Origin: Nitrospirota bacterium
GTDB taxonomy: Bacteria; Nitrospirota; Thermodesulfovibrionia; Thermodesulfovibrionales; UBA1546
Reading direction: 5' to 3'
DNA length: 64,000 bases
Assembly (NCBI GenBank): GCA_009773185.1
Contig: WPIF01000005.1
Span: forward strand, 1-64,000
Made by a program: the position numbers and the translations under genes. This document shows, piece by piece, positions 43,813 through 53,221 of this stretch (position 1 is the stretch's first letter; each line of letters opens with the position of its first letter). A model generated the notes under the pieces. The model saw only the letters and a list, made by a program, of their open reading frames with translations, had not been told where the DNA came from and made no database searches.

Positions 43813-46800
43813 TCATTGCTTCTTAAACTTCCTCCCCTTCCAAAGCAGGTATATAGCAGGATAAATTGTGAGTTCAAGAATCTCTGATGTAACAACTCCT
43901 CCTATCATCGGAGCTGCAATCCTCTTCATTACATCAGCTCCTGTCCCCTGGCTGAACATGATGGGGATAAGCCCGGCAAGTATAACGCCTACTGTCATGA
44001 GCTTGGGCCTTATTCTTTTAACAGCGCCGTGCATTATCGCATCCTTCAGGTCTTCGATATTATTCATCCTGCCTTCTTTTTTCCACTGCGCATATGCAAG
44101 GTCAAGATACAGCAGCATGACAACCCCTGTCTCCGCGTCAAGTCCAGCAAGCGCAATAATGCCTACCCATACTGCAATGCTCATGTTGTAATTCAGGATA
44201 TACAGGAGCCAGAAAGAGCCGACCAATGAGAATGGGACGGCAAGGAGGATTATTATCGTCTTTGTCGTAGACTTTGTATTCATGAATATGAGGACAAAAA
44301 TTATAAGGAGCGTTAAAGGTATTACAAACTTCAACCTCTCCTGCGTCTTTATAAGATATTCATATTCACCGCTCCATTCGAGCCTGTAGCCGGCAGGGAG
44401 CTTGACGTTCGATGCAACTTTCTTTTTTACCTCTTCAACATAACTGCCGACATCACGGCCGGTGAAAAATACAGAGACATAAGCTGTAAGAAGCCCTTCT
44501 TCACTCTTGATTGATGTAGGCCCTCTTACAATCTTTATGTCGGCAAGTTCACCCAGAGGTATCTGTGCAACGGAAAAAGATCCCATAGTTGCCGACTTTG
44601 AAATGTCTATTGGAATTAAAACCCTTTTAAGTTTTTCTATGTCATTTCTTAGTTCTCTTGCATACCTTATATTCACGGGATATCTTTCGCGTCCCTCAAC
44701 TGTTATGGTCAGGTTCATGCCTCCGATTATGCTCTGGACAACCTCCTGAACATCATCTATTGTAAGGCCGTATCTGGCAAGTTCAGTACGCTTGGGGATA
44801 ATATCAAGAAAATACCCTGTTGTAACCCTGTCTGCAACAGCGCTCGTTGTCCCTTTTATCGGTTTAATCACATTCTCAATATCAAATCCAATCTTCTCAA
44901 TTATTTCAAGGTCAGGGCCAAGCACCTTCACGCCAAGCGGAGACCTTATGCCTGTTGCCAGCATATCAATGCGCGCCTTGATAGGCATTGTGATCCCTCC
45001 CTGAAGGCCGGGAATCTCCAGCATCGCATCGTTGAGTTCATCGCGTATTGATTCGGGTGTCATTCCTTTTCGCCATTCTTTTTCAGGCTTAAGGTTAACC
45101 ACTGTCTCAAACATCTCTAACGGCGCAGGGTCTGTTGCTGTCTCTGCACGGCCTGCCTTTCCGAATACCTGCAAAACCTCAGGGACTTTTTTTAGCAATT
45201 TGTCCTGTATCTGAAGAAGCATTGAAACCTCTGTAATGGATGCGCCGGGCACTGTCACCGGCATATAAAAATATGTGCCTTCATGGAGCGCAGGCATAAA
45301 CTCCTTGCCAAGCTTTATGAGGGGATAGATTGTGATTGCCACAATAACAAGCGCAGCTATGATGACAGTACGGGGATATTTAAGCGAGAATCCAACCCTA
45401 GGTTTATAAAGTCTTGCGAGAAAGCGTATTATCGGGTTTTCACTTTCAGGCCGTATCTTCCCTCTTATAAGAAGTGTCATCAATACAGGCGTAAGTGTTA
45501 TCGCAAGGAATGACGCAAACAGCATTGCAAATGTCTTTGTAAATGCAAGTGGTTTAAAAAGCCTTCCTGCCTGCGCCTGAAGCGTAAATACAGGAAGGAA
45601 TCCGACAGTGATTACGAGCAGCGAGAAAAATAAGGATGGCCCGACTTCCTTTGCCGCCTCGATAATTATGTCGGTTCTGTTTATCTGTGCTTTCTGCTCT
45701 ATGCTCTCTGCTTTATGTTCTGCCTCCTCCAGTTTCTTATGGGCATTTTCCACCATGATGATGGACGCATCCACCATCGCGCCTATAGCAATGGCAATAC
45801 CGCTCAGGCTCATGATATTTGAGGTTACGCCAAGGTAATACATGCATATAAATGAGATTATTATTGCTATGGGAAGCGTAAGAATAACAACTAAAGCGCT
45901 TGGCAGATGAAAGAGAAAGATAATGCATACAGCGCTCACTGCAACAGCAAGTTTTATTATCTCTTCCTTTAATGTATCTATCGCCCGGTGAATCAGGTCT
46001 GTTCGGTCATACGTGGTAATAATCTTTACGCCCTTTGGCAATGAGGGCTGTATATCCTTTGCTATCTTTGCCTTAACCCTCTCTATTACATTGAGGACAT
46101 TTTCTCCGAAGCGTACAATCACAATTCCTCCCGCAACCTCGCCTCTGCCATCGAGTTCAACAAGCCCTCTTCTTATGTCAGGACCGAGTTGAATATTGGC
46201 TATATCGCGGAGAAAGACAGGCGTGCCGGAGCCATTTGTGCCTACTGATATATTCTTCAGGTCATCGAGGGTCTTTATGTATCCCCTTCCCCTGACCATA
46301 TACTCAACACCTGAAAATTCAAGCACCCTCCCCTCAACATCTTTATTGCTTTTTCTGACTGCTTCTATCACATTCATTAGAGACATGTTATATGCAGCAA
46401 GACGGTTAGGGTCTATTGTTATCTGATATTGCTTTACGAATCCTCCGACACTTGCTACCTGTGAAACTCCCGGAACGCTTTCGAGCGCAAGCTTTATATT
46501 CCAGTCCTGCATAGACCTCAACTGAGAAAGGTCGTGGCTACGAGTTTCATCCACAACCGCATAGCTGAAACCCCAGCCGACACTTGTTGCGTCAGGCCCC
46601 AGAACAGGATTTACATCCGCAGGGATCTTCCCTTTGACTGACTGAAGGTATTCAAGTATCCTGGACCTTGCCCAGTATATATTTGTCCCTTCCTCGAATA
46701 TTACATATATGAATGAGCTTCCGAGATAGGAAAAACCGCGCACCGCCTGAACCTTTGGGGCAGCGAGAAGTGTTGATGTAATCGGGTATGTAATCTGATT

Positions 46801-46986
46801 TTCTACAAGGTCAGGGCTTCTGCCCGGCCATTCTGTATAAATTATTACCTGTGTATCGCTTAAATCAGGTATTGCATCAAGCGGCGTGTTTTTCAGCGCC
46901 CAGTATCCCCATATCGAAAGAAACCCGACAAGCAGAAATATTATGAACTTGTTTCTCGCGCTGTATTCTATAATTCTGGCAATCAT
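43813..46986 (-). CDS. cusA: CusA-type copper/silver RND efflux pump
   Basis: A 1057-residue heavy-metal RND transporter with twelve membrane segments. YTEWPGRSPDLVENQITYPI near residue 55 and the Cu/Ag-type RIDMLATGIRSPLG are present, with Met residues in the periplasmic cleft. It pumps Cu(I) or Ag(I) from the periplasm through CusB and TolC. It is the last gene of the cus operon. A TCTGCTT-type heptamer run at 45683-45728 inserts a charged segment (EEAEHKAESIEQKAQ) in the cytoplasmic loop after the ENAHKKL helix. Confidence 0.94.
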   Translation of the reverse strand: MIARIIEYSARNKFIIFLLVGFLSIWGYWALKNTPLDAIPDLSDTQVIIYTEWPGRSPDLVENQITYPITSTLLAAPKVQAVRGFSYLGSSFIYVIFEEGTNIYWARSRILEYLQSVKGKIPADVNPVLGPDATSVGWGFSYAVVDETRSHDLSQLRSMQDWNIKLALESVPGVSQVASVGGFVKQYQITIDPNRLAAYNMSLMNVIEAVRKSNKDVEGRVLEFSGVEYMVRGRGYIKTLDDLKNISVGTNGSGTPVFLRDIANIQLGPDIRRGLVELDGRGEVAGGIVIVRFGENVLNVIERVKAKIAKDIQPSLPKGVKIITTYDRTDLIHRAIDTLKEEIIKLAVAVSAVCIIFLFHLPSALVVILTLPIAIIISFICMYYLGVTSNIMSLSGIAIAIGAMVDASIIMVENAHKKLEEAEHKAESIEQKAQINRTDIIIEAAKEVGPSLFFSLLVITVGFLPVFTLQAQAGRLFKPLAFTKTFAMLFASFLAITLTPVLMTLLIRGKIRPESENPIIRFLARLYKPRVGFSLKYPRTVIIAALVIVAITIYPLIKLGKEFMPALHEGTYFYMPVTVPGASITEVSMLLQIQDKLLKKVPEVLQVFGKAGRAETATDPAPLEMFETVVNLKPEKEWRKGMTPESIRDELNDAMLEIPGLQGGITMPIKARIDMLATGIRSPLGVKVLGPDLEIIEKIGFDIENVIKPIKGTTSAVADRVTTGYFLDIIPKRTELARYGLTIDDVQEVVQSIIGGMNLTITVEGRERYPVNIRYARELRNDIEKLKRVLIPIDISKSATMGSFSVAQIPLGELADIKIVRGPTSIKSEEGLLTAYVSVFFTGRDVGSYVEEVKKKVASNVKLPAGYRLEWSGEYEYLIKTQERLKFVIPLTLLIIFVLIFMNTKSTTKTIIILLAVPFSLVGSFWLLYILNYNMSIAVWVGIIALAGLDAETGVVMLLYLDLAYAQWKKEGRMNNIEDLKDAIMHGAVKRIRPKLMTVGVILAGLIPIMFSQGTGADVMKRIAAPMIGGVVTSEILELTIYPAIYLLWKGRKFKKQ
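45683..45728. repeat. Heptamer repeat inside cusA
   Basis: Units tctgtgc, tttctgc, tctatgc, tctctgc, tttatgt and tctgcct are contiguous and in an open frame. A related array lies in cusB. Confidence 0.65.
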
Positions 46987-47003
46987 GATAAATCCGCAAC
47001 TTT

Positions 47004-47130
47004 AAGGCAGGATATGGTATTTGAGCGGTTTATTTTGCCGATAGTCATACAGGTTGGATTTAAAAATAAAGAGGCAAAATCCTCGGAGGGCTTTAGCCCG
47101 AGAATGAGCGAAAATATTATATCATGCCTT
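47004..47130 (+). repeat. Dispersed hairpin element, copy 2
   Basis: The core (47018-47118) matches copies 1 and 3. The flanks AAGGCAGGATAT and ATATCATGCCTT are complementary apart from one position, so the entire segment can fold into one long hairpin. The inner small hairpin reads CTCGGAGGGCTTTAGCCCGAG, with a different but paired stem from copies 1 and 3. It lies between cusB and cusA. Confidence 0.8.
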
Positions 47131-47142
47131 TCTGGCATTTCC

Positions 47143-48324
47143 TTAGTGTTTATGTCCGCCGATTGGCGTTACACCCTTAAGCTGCGATTCTGAGTCTATG
47201 AGAAATGTGGCTGACGAAACAACTTTTTCTCCGGCCTTCAACCCCATTGTCACCTCACTGAATCCTTCGGCCCTTAAACCAAGCATGACCTCTCTCGGCT
47301 CAAAATATCCCTCTCCTTTATCAACATAGACAATCTGCCTTGTGCCGGTATCAATTACCGCATCATCCGGAATTGCAAGCCTCTTCCCCATATCTATCTT
47401 TATCTCAACATTCGTGAACATCTGCGGCTTGAGTTGTCCGCTGGGATTTGAGATGGTAAACCTGACCTTTGCTGTCCTTGTCTCGCCTGAAATAGCCGGA
47501 TATATATAATCAACAGTTGATGAAAATTCCTTCCCCTGTAAATAACTCAGGCTTATCTTTGCTGTCTGGCCTGTTTTTATCAGAGAAAGCTCATACTCAT
47601 ATATGTCAGAAACCACCCAGACTGTGGATAAATCAGCAACGTCAAAGAGTTTTTCTCCCGGCATCACGCGCATTCCCTGTATTGCCATTTTTTGAACAAT
47701 ATAGCCGCTTACAGGACTATATATTATAAGTGTCCTTACCGGCTTACCTGTTTCTTCTATCTTCTTAATCTGGGCATCGGATATATCCCAGAGCCTCAGC
47801 CTCTGTTTTGCGGCCTCGACCATTGCATCGGCATCCTTTGAAATCATCGGGCTGTATTTATTCCCTCTGCTTTCTGTGCTCTGCTTTGCCCACTTTAGCA
47901 CATTTAAGAATTCCTGCTGTGTTGCAACAAGCTCGGGACTGTATATCTCTGCCAATGGCTCTCCCTTTTTTACATATCTCCCGGTATAATCAACGTACAG
48001 CTTCTCTATCCATCCCTCGATTTTTGTATTAACAGTTCCAAGCCTTCTTTCATCGTATTCAATTCTTCCGACTGTCCTGATAATTTTCCGGAGAGGTTTT
48101 ACAGATACCTCAGTAATCTTTACGCCTATTAATTGCTGCTTCTCCAGGGATATCTCAACTGTCGGAGTTTCCTGAGTTTCGGTAACTTCTGCCTCAGAGA
48201 CGGTTTCCGTCTTAATAGGCTCGGCGGATTTAGATTTGAATAAGGTGCCAGTCTTATAGAAATAGAATATACTGCCTGCAATTAAAATTAATCCGATAAT
48301 GAGTATTAAATTTCTTTTCTTCAT
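47143..48324 (-). CDS. cusB: CusB-type periplasmic adaptor
   Basis: A 393-residue membrane-fusion protein with an N-terminal signal anchor (LILIIGLILIAGSIFYF), the CusB-like VGRIEYDERRLG and IEKLYVDYTGRYVKKGEPL segments, a helical hairpin, and C-terminal beta-barrel. It links CusA to the outer-membrane channel and hands metal to it. The C-terminus is His-containing (GGHKH). A TCTGCTT heptamer run (47862-47892) lies in the hairpin region (AKQSTESRGNKYSP). Its start overlaps the stop of the tolC-like gene. Confidence 0.93.
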   Translation of the reverse strand: MKKRNLILIIGLILIAGSIFYFYKTGTLFKSKSAEPIKTETVSEAEVTETQETPTVEISLEKQQLIGVKITEVSVKPLRKIIRTVGRIEYDERRLGTVNTKIEGWIEKLYVDYTGRYVKKGEPLAEIYSPELVATQQEFLNVLKWAKQSTESRGNKYSPMISKDADAMVEAAKQRLRLWDISDAQIKKIEETGKPVRTLIIYSPVSGYIVQKMAIQGMRVMPGEKLFDVADLSTVWVVSDIYEYELSLIKTGQTAKISLSYLQGKEFSSTVDYIYPAISGETRTAKVRFTISNPSGQLKPQMFTNVEIKIDMGKRLAIPDDAVIDTGTRQIVYVDKGEGYFEPREVMLGLRAEGFSEVTMGLKAGEKVVSSATFLIDSESQLKGVTPIGGHKH

Positions 48325-49658
48325 TTTTTATCTTCCCCCTGACCGCTGATAGCTGACAGCTGGCCGCTGGCCCCTGTTAATGCCTCAAACCTTGCTATCG
48401 CCTTTTCCCTTTCAACAAACTGTCCCCAATACAAGGCGTCATAATCAATAAGGGACTTAAGCCTTGATATAACGGTTATCGCCTCAATCTTTCCTGTTGT
48501 ATAACCTGACAGGGCTGCCTCAAAATCCTGATAAGTCTTCGGAATGAGGCTCTCTCTGTATAATTCCATCAACCTCTCTGATGTCCTGACCATCGAATAA
48601 TTTTCCCTTATGCCTGAGGCAAGCATAAATTTTGTCGCATCAAGTTCATGCTGTGCCTCTGACAATGCAGACTCTGCTTCAAGAACAGCCATCTTCTGCT
48701 TTGTCCTGTAAAACAGCGGGATGTTTATTGTTGTTGTAAGGCTCCACATGTCCTCAAACTCTCCCCTCCTTTTAAAGACACTGCCGGCAAGGGTGAAATC
48801 AGGATAGTATTCTTTTTCAGCCATCCTGACCTTTGCCTCTGCCCCTGCTATCATCTTCTCCTTTGATTTTATCTGCGGAGAATTTTCATAGGCCATCTTA
48901 ATAATATCCTCCATGCTCTTTTTGTATGAGGTATAAACAGGCTCAACAGGCCTTCCCAAAGCTAAATTAACATCCCTTCCTACAGCTGTGTTGAGCATTG
49001 CCTCTATGGACTGCTGTTTCTGCCTGAGCATCTCTTCTTTTTCAAGGAGCATGTATTTCTCTGTCTGCGCCATCAAGACCTCCTGCTGCTGTCCCATCCC
49101 TGATGAATACCTTGCGATAGATGCATCTTCTATCCTGGAAAAGAGCAAACCCCTATCTTTTATTAGGTCCATATTCTTATGAATCAGGAAGAGGTCATAG
49201 TAAAGCTCCTTGACCCTTACAATGATTGATATCCTTGCATAATCAGCTAATGCCTTAATGCTTTCAGTATCTTTGGAGGCCATCTCTCCCTTCAATGAGC
49301 GCTTGCCCGGAAATGGAAACATCTGGGATGCGGAAAACATCCACTGCGCTCCCTGCATATCTCCGTAGGTATATCTGTTCCAGCCCTCATTCTGATAACC
49401 AAACATGAACATCGGGTCCGGAAAGCTCTGTACTTGGGGTATTTTATATTTTGAGGTAGATACCTTTAATTCAGACAGGATAAGGTCATGGTTATTCTTC
49501 AACGCCTCATCAATAAGGTCCTGAAGCTTCAGGTCTTCGGCGTATACATCAGAAGATAGAAGCCAGAATCCAGAAGTCAGAAGCCAGAATATTAAAACTT
49601 TTACCTTCTGAATTCTGTATCCTGAATTCTGTATCCTATTCTTAGTGTGCATCCACAT
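48321..49658 (-). CDS. TolC/CusC-family outer-membrane channel
   Basis: The 445-residue product has the two TolC repeats of long helices and beta-strands (LQDLIDEALKNNHDLILSE at the mature start, NSPQIKSKEKMIAGAEA in the second half). It completes the copper efflux tripartite pump. The signal peptide region is built from AGAATTC/AGAAGTC-type repeats (49553-49645), and the C-terminus (GASGQLSAISGQGEDKK) from GCTGNNN heptamers. It starts at the ATG at 49658, or two codons later, overlapping the YtkA-like gene. Confidence 0.92.
   Translation of the reverse strand: MWMHTKNRIQNSGYRIQKVKVLIFWLLTSGFWLLSSDVYAEDLKLQDLIDEALKNNHDLILSELKVSTSKYKIPQVQSFPDPMFMFGYQNEGWNRYTYGDMQGAQWMFSASQMFPFPGKRSLKGEMASKDTESIKALADYARISIIVRVKELYYDLFLIHKNMDLIKDRGLLFSRIEDASIARYSSGMGQQQEVLMAQTEKYMLLEKEEMLRQKQQSIEAMLNTAVGRDVNLALGRPVEPVYTSYKKSMEDIIKMAYENSPQIKSKEKMIAGAEAKVRMAEKEYYPDFTLAGSVFKRRGEFEDMWSLTTTINIPLFYRTKQKMAVLEAESALSEAQHELDATKFMLASGIRENYSMVRTSERLMELYRESLIPKTYQDFEAALSGYTTGKIEAITVISRLKSLIDYDALYWGQFVEREKAIARFEALTGASGQLSAISGQGEDKK
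48338..48378. repeat. Heptamer repeat forming the C-terminus of the tolC-like gene
   Basis: gctgata, gctgaca, gctggcc and gctggcc follow each other near the stop codon and encode a Gly/Ser/Gln tail. The units are those seen in lpxK and after the fluoride riboswitch. Confidence 0.75.
49553..49645. repeat. Repeat array forming the signal peptide of the tolC-like gene
   Basis: On the plus strand, agaagcc, agaatcc, agaagtc, agaagcc is followed by ctgaattctgtatcctgaat and a second ctgtatcct. Together they encode NRIQNSGYRIQKV and the hydrophobic LIFWLLTSGFWLLSS stretch that serves as signal peptide. Confidence 0.85.
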
Positions 49659-50031
49659 TAAACTTCACCGTTGTTATCTTACCACCACGGCTTATCTTTA
49701 TCGCGATATTCCATGCCCCTGACATCGAGAGGTTCATCTTTGCCCTGTATTCATTGCCTTTAAGCTCTGCATCTGTCTTGTAGTTCATCGCAGGCATTCC
49801 CGGCATTGCAGGCATGACGTAATCAATCTTCACCTTTGCATCCGTGACATATTTTCCTGATGCATCTTTAATCTCTATCTCGATATTGTTGTCTCCGACA
49901 ACAGGCGGGTTCTTGTCTATCTTTACTGTTACGTCATAGTCCCCTGCTTTTTTCTTTACTTCATAATCCTTTGCATATGCCACCCCTGCTATCAGCAATA
50001 GTGTCATACCTATTACAGCCAATCTTTTCAT
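49642..50031 (-). CDS. YtkA-like exported protein
   Basis: A beta-sandwich protein with a signal peptide (LAVIGMTLLLIAGVAYA). I start at the ATG at 50031, 8 bp after GGAGGG, rather than 13 codons earlier. The mature part has the YtkA/FixH-like pattern: DYDVTVKIDKNPPVVGDN, Met/Pro-rich PAMPGMPAMNY, and a GAWNIAIKI strand. The Met-rich loop may bind Cu(I). It is the first of four overlapping efflux genes, and probably a periplasmic copper carrier; this is inferred. Confidence 0.8.
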   Translation of the reverse strand: MKRLAVIGMTLLLIAGVAYAKDYEVKKKAGDYDVTVKIDKNPPVVGDNNIEIEIKDASGKYVTDAKVKIDYVMPAMPGMPAMNYKTDAELKGNEYRAKMNLSMSGAWNIAIKISRGGKITTVKFNVDAH

Positions 50032-50063
50032 CTTTTTTCCCTCCTTTATTATGGTTTTAACTC

Positions 50064-50098
50064 TTTTCACAATAAAGCTTACTATTTAATTGTGAAAA
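50064..50098. promoter_or_regulatory. Inverted repeat upstream of the YtkA-like gene
   Basis: TTTTCACAAT and ATTGTGAAAA are perfect inverted 10-mers with a 15-bp AT-rich spacer, 33 bp upstream of the start at 50031. It may be an operator for a dimeric regulator, or a hairpin that sets mRNA levels between the ATPase and pump genes. Confidence 0.5.
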
Positions 50099-50164
50099 AA
50101 ATATGAAGTTTCAACGCATACAAAAAATATTTACCTTATTGCCGGTGATATGGTTTTTGGGGCA

Positions 50165-52465
50165 TTACAGCTTTGCACTCCTTAACCTGAGCGCGTTCCC
50201 AACAACCGAGACAGAACTAAAGCTCATGGCAGCGGCAGCGAATATGGGACTTAACAAGATACCAAAAAATGGATAAAGAATGCCCGCAGCCACAGGAACA
50301 CCAAGCGAATTGTAGACGAATGCCCAGAAGATGTTCTGTTTGATATTGCGCATCGTTGCCCTGCTTAAGCGTCTCGCTCTCACTATTCCCCTCAGGTCGC
50401 CTTTTACCAATGTAACGCCAGCGCTTTCCATCGCCACATCTGCACCTGTCCCCATGGCAACGCCAATATGCGCCTGTGCAAGAGCAGGTGCATCATTTAT
50501 GCCGTCTCCAGCCATGGCAATAATCCGGCCTTCATTTTGCAATCGTTTGACAATCTCTGATTTCTGGTCAGGCAGCACCTCCGCAATTACATCGTCAAGG
50601 TTGAGCTTCTTTGATACGGCTTCTGCTGTAGTGCGATTGTCACCTGTGAGCATTACAATCCTGATACCCTCCTTATGAAGGGCTTGAATCGCCTCTGGCG
50701 TGGTTTCCTTTATAGGATCTGCCACGCCTAACAGTCCCGCCACCTTTCCATCCATTGAAACAAACATTACTGTCTGACCTTCTCTGCGCATCGCCTCAGC
50801 CTTTTCAGAAAATTCACTTGGGTCAATGCCAAGGTCATCGAGAAGTTTGCGGTTGCCAAGTGCAATCTTATGCCCTTCAAGCTTACCTATAACTCCTTTT
50901 CCTGTCACAGAATCGAACCCCTCAACGTCTATAAGGTTTATGCCCCTTCCCTCTGCGCCTTTTACGATTGCCGCTGCGAGCGGGTGTTCGCTTCCCCGTT
51001 CAAGGCTTGCAGCATAATAGAGTATTGTTTTTTCATCAAACCCGCTGGCCGGTATTACATCTATCAGTTTAGGCTTGCCGACAGTAAGGGTTCCGGTCTT
51101 ATCAACCACGATGGTGCCAACTTTTTTCATTATTTCAATTGTCTCGGCATTCTTAAAAAGAACGCCTCCAGTCGCGCCCTTTCCCATTGCAACCATTATA
51201 GACATCGGTGTTGCAAGACCAAGGGCGCAGGGGCACGCAATGATTAAAACTGCAACCGCATTTATAACCGCATATGCCATTCTGGGTTCGGGGCCTATCC
51301 AAGCCCATAAAATAAAGGTGAGGATTGCGATTACTATAACAATCTGGACAAAATAGGCAGCAACAATGTCGGCAAGTTTCTGAATAGGTGCACGGCTGCG
51401 CTGCGCCTCTGCAACCATATGGATAATCTGTGACAGAAGAGTATCAGCTCCAACCTTTTCAGCCTTCATTATGAGCGAGCCGGTCCCGTTGATAGTTGCG
51501 CCAATGACGCGGTCTCCTTCCTGCTTCTGAACTGGAATCGGCTCGCCCGTAACCATTGATTCATCAACAGAACTCGTCCCGTCAACTACAGCGCCGTCTA
51601 CAGGTATCTTCTCTCCTGGACGCACACGAAGGATGTCTCCCTTATTTACATGCTCAAGAGGTATGTCTTCTTCCGCGTTGTTTCTGATGCGGCGGGCTGT
51701 TTTGGGTGCAAGCCCGAGCAATGCCTTAATTGCCGCACCTGTTTTACTGCGTGCCTTTAGTTCAAGAACCTGACCTAACAGAACGAGCGTTACTATAACT
51801 GCCGCGGCCTCAAAATAGACTGCGACTTCAGCGCCCTCTTTTCTGAAGGAAGCAGGGAATATACCCGGCAGAAGCGCTGCTACTATGCTGTATATATATG
51901 CCACCCCAACACCGAGACCTATTAATGTGAACATATTGAGGTTGCGGGTTATAACGGACTGCCAGCCGCGCACAAAGAAGGGCCAGGAACCCCAGAGCAC
52001 GACAGGCGTGGCAAGAATCAGCTCTATCCACTTCATGATTTCAGGAGAGAGTAAACGGTCGATGATGGAGAGACCGGGGATATAATGACGCATGGCGATC
52101 AGAACCAGAGGCACTGTCAGCACAGCGCTAACCTTGAACCGCCGCATCATGTCGACAAGTTCAGGATTCTCCTCCTCTCCCGAAGCAGTCTTCAGTTCCA
52201 GCGCCATCCCGCATTTCGGGCATAAACCGGCACTAGGTTGCCTTACCTCCGGGTGCATAGGACAGGTATAAATGGCTTCATCCTTTGAAAGTTCCTTACC
52301 TAAAACTGAAGATTGTTTTTCATCGAGAAAAGATGCGGGGTTCCCTGTAAATTTATTTTTGCATGATGAGGAGCAGAAAAAGTAAGTTGTCCCTTTATAT
52401 GCCGCCTTCCCGGCAGCATCCTTATCTTCAATTTCCATCTTGCATACAGGGTCTGTAACCTTCAT
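50165..52465 (-). CDS. copA: Copper-exporting P1B-type ATPase with YHS domain
   Basis: A 766-residue Cu+ pump. The N-terminus is a YHS/TRASH domain (DPVCKMEI, Cys8, Cys31, Cys35) followed by a heavy-metal binding domain ([19 protein letters not shown]), not the classical CxxC HMA domain. The core has CPC at 411-413, phosphorylation Asp455 in DKTGTLT, TGES-like TGEP and [13 protein letters not shown]. It moves Cu(I) from cytoplasm to periplasm, where the CusBA system takes over. Confidence 0.95.
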   Translation of the reverse strand: MKVTDPVCKMEIEDKDAAGKAAYKGTTYFFCSSSCKNKFTGNPASFLDEKQSSVLGKELSKDEAIYTCPMHPEVRQPSAGLCPKCGMALELKTASGEEENPELVDMMRRFKVSAVLTVPLVLIAMRHYIPGLSIIDRLLSPEIMKWIELILATPVVLWGSWPFFVRGWQSVITRNLNMFTLIGLGVGVAYIYSIVAALLPGIFPASFRKEGAEVAVYFEAAAVIVTLVLLGQVLELKARSKTGAAIKALLGLAPKTARRIRNNAEEDIPLEHVNKGDILRVRPGEKIPVDGAVVDGTSSVDESMVTGEPIPVQKQEGDRVIGATINGTGSLIMKAEKVGADTLLSQIIHMVAEAQRSRAPIQKLADIVAAYFVQIVIVIAILTFILWAWIGPEPRMAYAVINAVAVLIIACPCALGLATPMSIMVAMGKGATGGVLFKNAETIEIMKKVGTIVVDKTGTLTVGKPKLIDVIPASGFDEKTILYYAASLERGSEHPLAAAIVKGAEGRGINLIDVEGFDSVTGKGVIGKLEGHKIALGNRKLLDDLGIDPSEFSEKAEAMRREGQTVMFVSMDGKVAGLLGVADPIKETTPEAIQALHKEGIRIVMLTGDNRTTAEAVSKKLNLDDVIAEVLPDQKSEIVKRLQNEGRIIAMAGDGINDAPALAQAHIGVAMGTGADVAMESAGVTLVKGDLRGIVRARRLSRATMRNIKQNIFWAFVYNSLGVPVAAGILYPFFGILLSPIFAAAAMSFSSVSVVGNALRLRSAKL

Positions 52466-52501
52466 GTTATCTCCCTCTCAAAAATGCCTGAATACTTCTG
52501 A

Positions 52502-53053
52502 TTAGTGCTTATGCGGCTCGGTTTTTTCTGAAGGCCCTCCAGCGATACATTCGTACGCGTGTTTCATCTGATCCATCATCTCCATCTGGGATGCCTCGGT
52601 TGCGGTTTTAGGGTCTTTTATATGTATTTCGTGAAGGTCTATAGCCTTTTTAAGCCACTGCTCAGCACACTTAAGTTTGGCCTGAGAATCACCAGCTCCC
52701 GTCATCATGCCCATGTTTATTGACATCATCTTATGCATCTTCTCTTTCATTTGCGCCATGTCCTTCATCATCTGCTTTTTATCAGAAGGCTTAGCGCCCA
52801 TCATCATCTTTTCCTGCATATTCATCATATTCATCATCATCTGCATCATATCCTGCATCATCGTTCCGCCGCCTATAGATTTCATCATCTGCTGGCATTT
52901 CTCCATCATCGGCATCATCTGTTTCATCATCGCTTCATCCATCATGCCCTGCTGCTTCATCTCCCCTTTCTGTTCACCCATCATTCCCATCTGCGCATAT
53001 GCGGAAGCGCTAAATACAAACAAAACTGTCAAAACAATTACCAGCTTTTTCAT
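52502..53053 (-). CDS. Met-rich exported metal-binding protein
   Basis: The ATG at 53053 follows GGAGGATGAA and gives a signal peptide ending SASAYA. The mature protein is packed with Met pairs (MMGEQ, MMKQMMPMMEKCQQMM, MMQDMMQMMMNMMNM), typical of periplasmic Cu(I)/Ag(I) buffers. The C-terminus is more regular (CAEQWLKKAIDLHEIH) and ends in HKH. It is the kind of sponge expected before an RND pump. No named family is certain. Confidence 0.8.
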   Translation of the reverse strand: MKKLVIVLTVLFVFSASAYAQMGMMGEQKGEMKQQGMMDEAMMKQMMPMMEKCQQMMKSIGGGTMMQDMMQMMMNMMNMQEKMMMGAKPSDKKQMMKDMAQMKEKMHKMMSINMGMMTGAGDSQAKLKCAEQWLKKAIDLHEIHIKDPKTATEASQMEMMDQMKHAYECIAGGPSEKTEPHKH

Positions 53054-53064
53054 TTCATCCTCCT

Positions 53065-53127
53065 TTAACAGGATTTGTGACATTTACATGTCAACCCTTT
53101 CTTTTTTGTTACCTTTTTAATCGTCAT
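53065..53127 (-). CDS. Cys-rich 20-residue microprotein
   Basis: The ATG at 53127 is preceded by GGAGGGGGTGAGCT, a strong ribosome site. It encodes MTIKKVTKKKGLTCKCHKSC, with a CxCxxxC-type end that could bind one metal ion. It overlaps the preceding 34-residue ORF. The ORF is too short for statistical support; the ribosome site and location in the copper operon are the case for it. It could instead be the frameshifted tail of the upstream HMA-like ORF. Confidence 0.4.
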   Translation of the reverse strand: MTIKKVTKKKGLTCKCHKSC

Positions 53128-53221
53128 AGCTCACCCCCTCCATATGTCCGATAAACCTTCTTAAAGCCAGTGAGCACTCCTCACAAAAAGTCTTCCCAAC
53201 ATTAAAAGAAATTTTTTCCAT
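53117..53221 (-). CDS. Short HMA-like ORF (34 aa), possibly truncated
   Basis: The start overlaps the methyltransferase-like stop (TAATG) and follows GGGAGGG. It encodes FNVGKTFCEECSLALRRFIG and ends HMEGVSYDD. CEEC, the following helix and EGV match the first half of a heavy-metal-associated (copper chaperone) domain, but the second half is missing. The next ORF (MTIKKVT) resembles the lost strand in another frame, so a frameshift is plausible. Confidence 0.5.
   Translation of the reverse strand: MEKISFNVGKTFCEECSLALRRFIGHMEGVSYDD

Noticed and set aside
52733-53068. Plus-strand ORF rich in His and Leu
   Set aside because: It is the complement of Met-rich codons (ATG gives CAT, His) of the minus-strand exported protein. 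It has no ribosome site.
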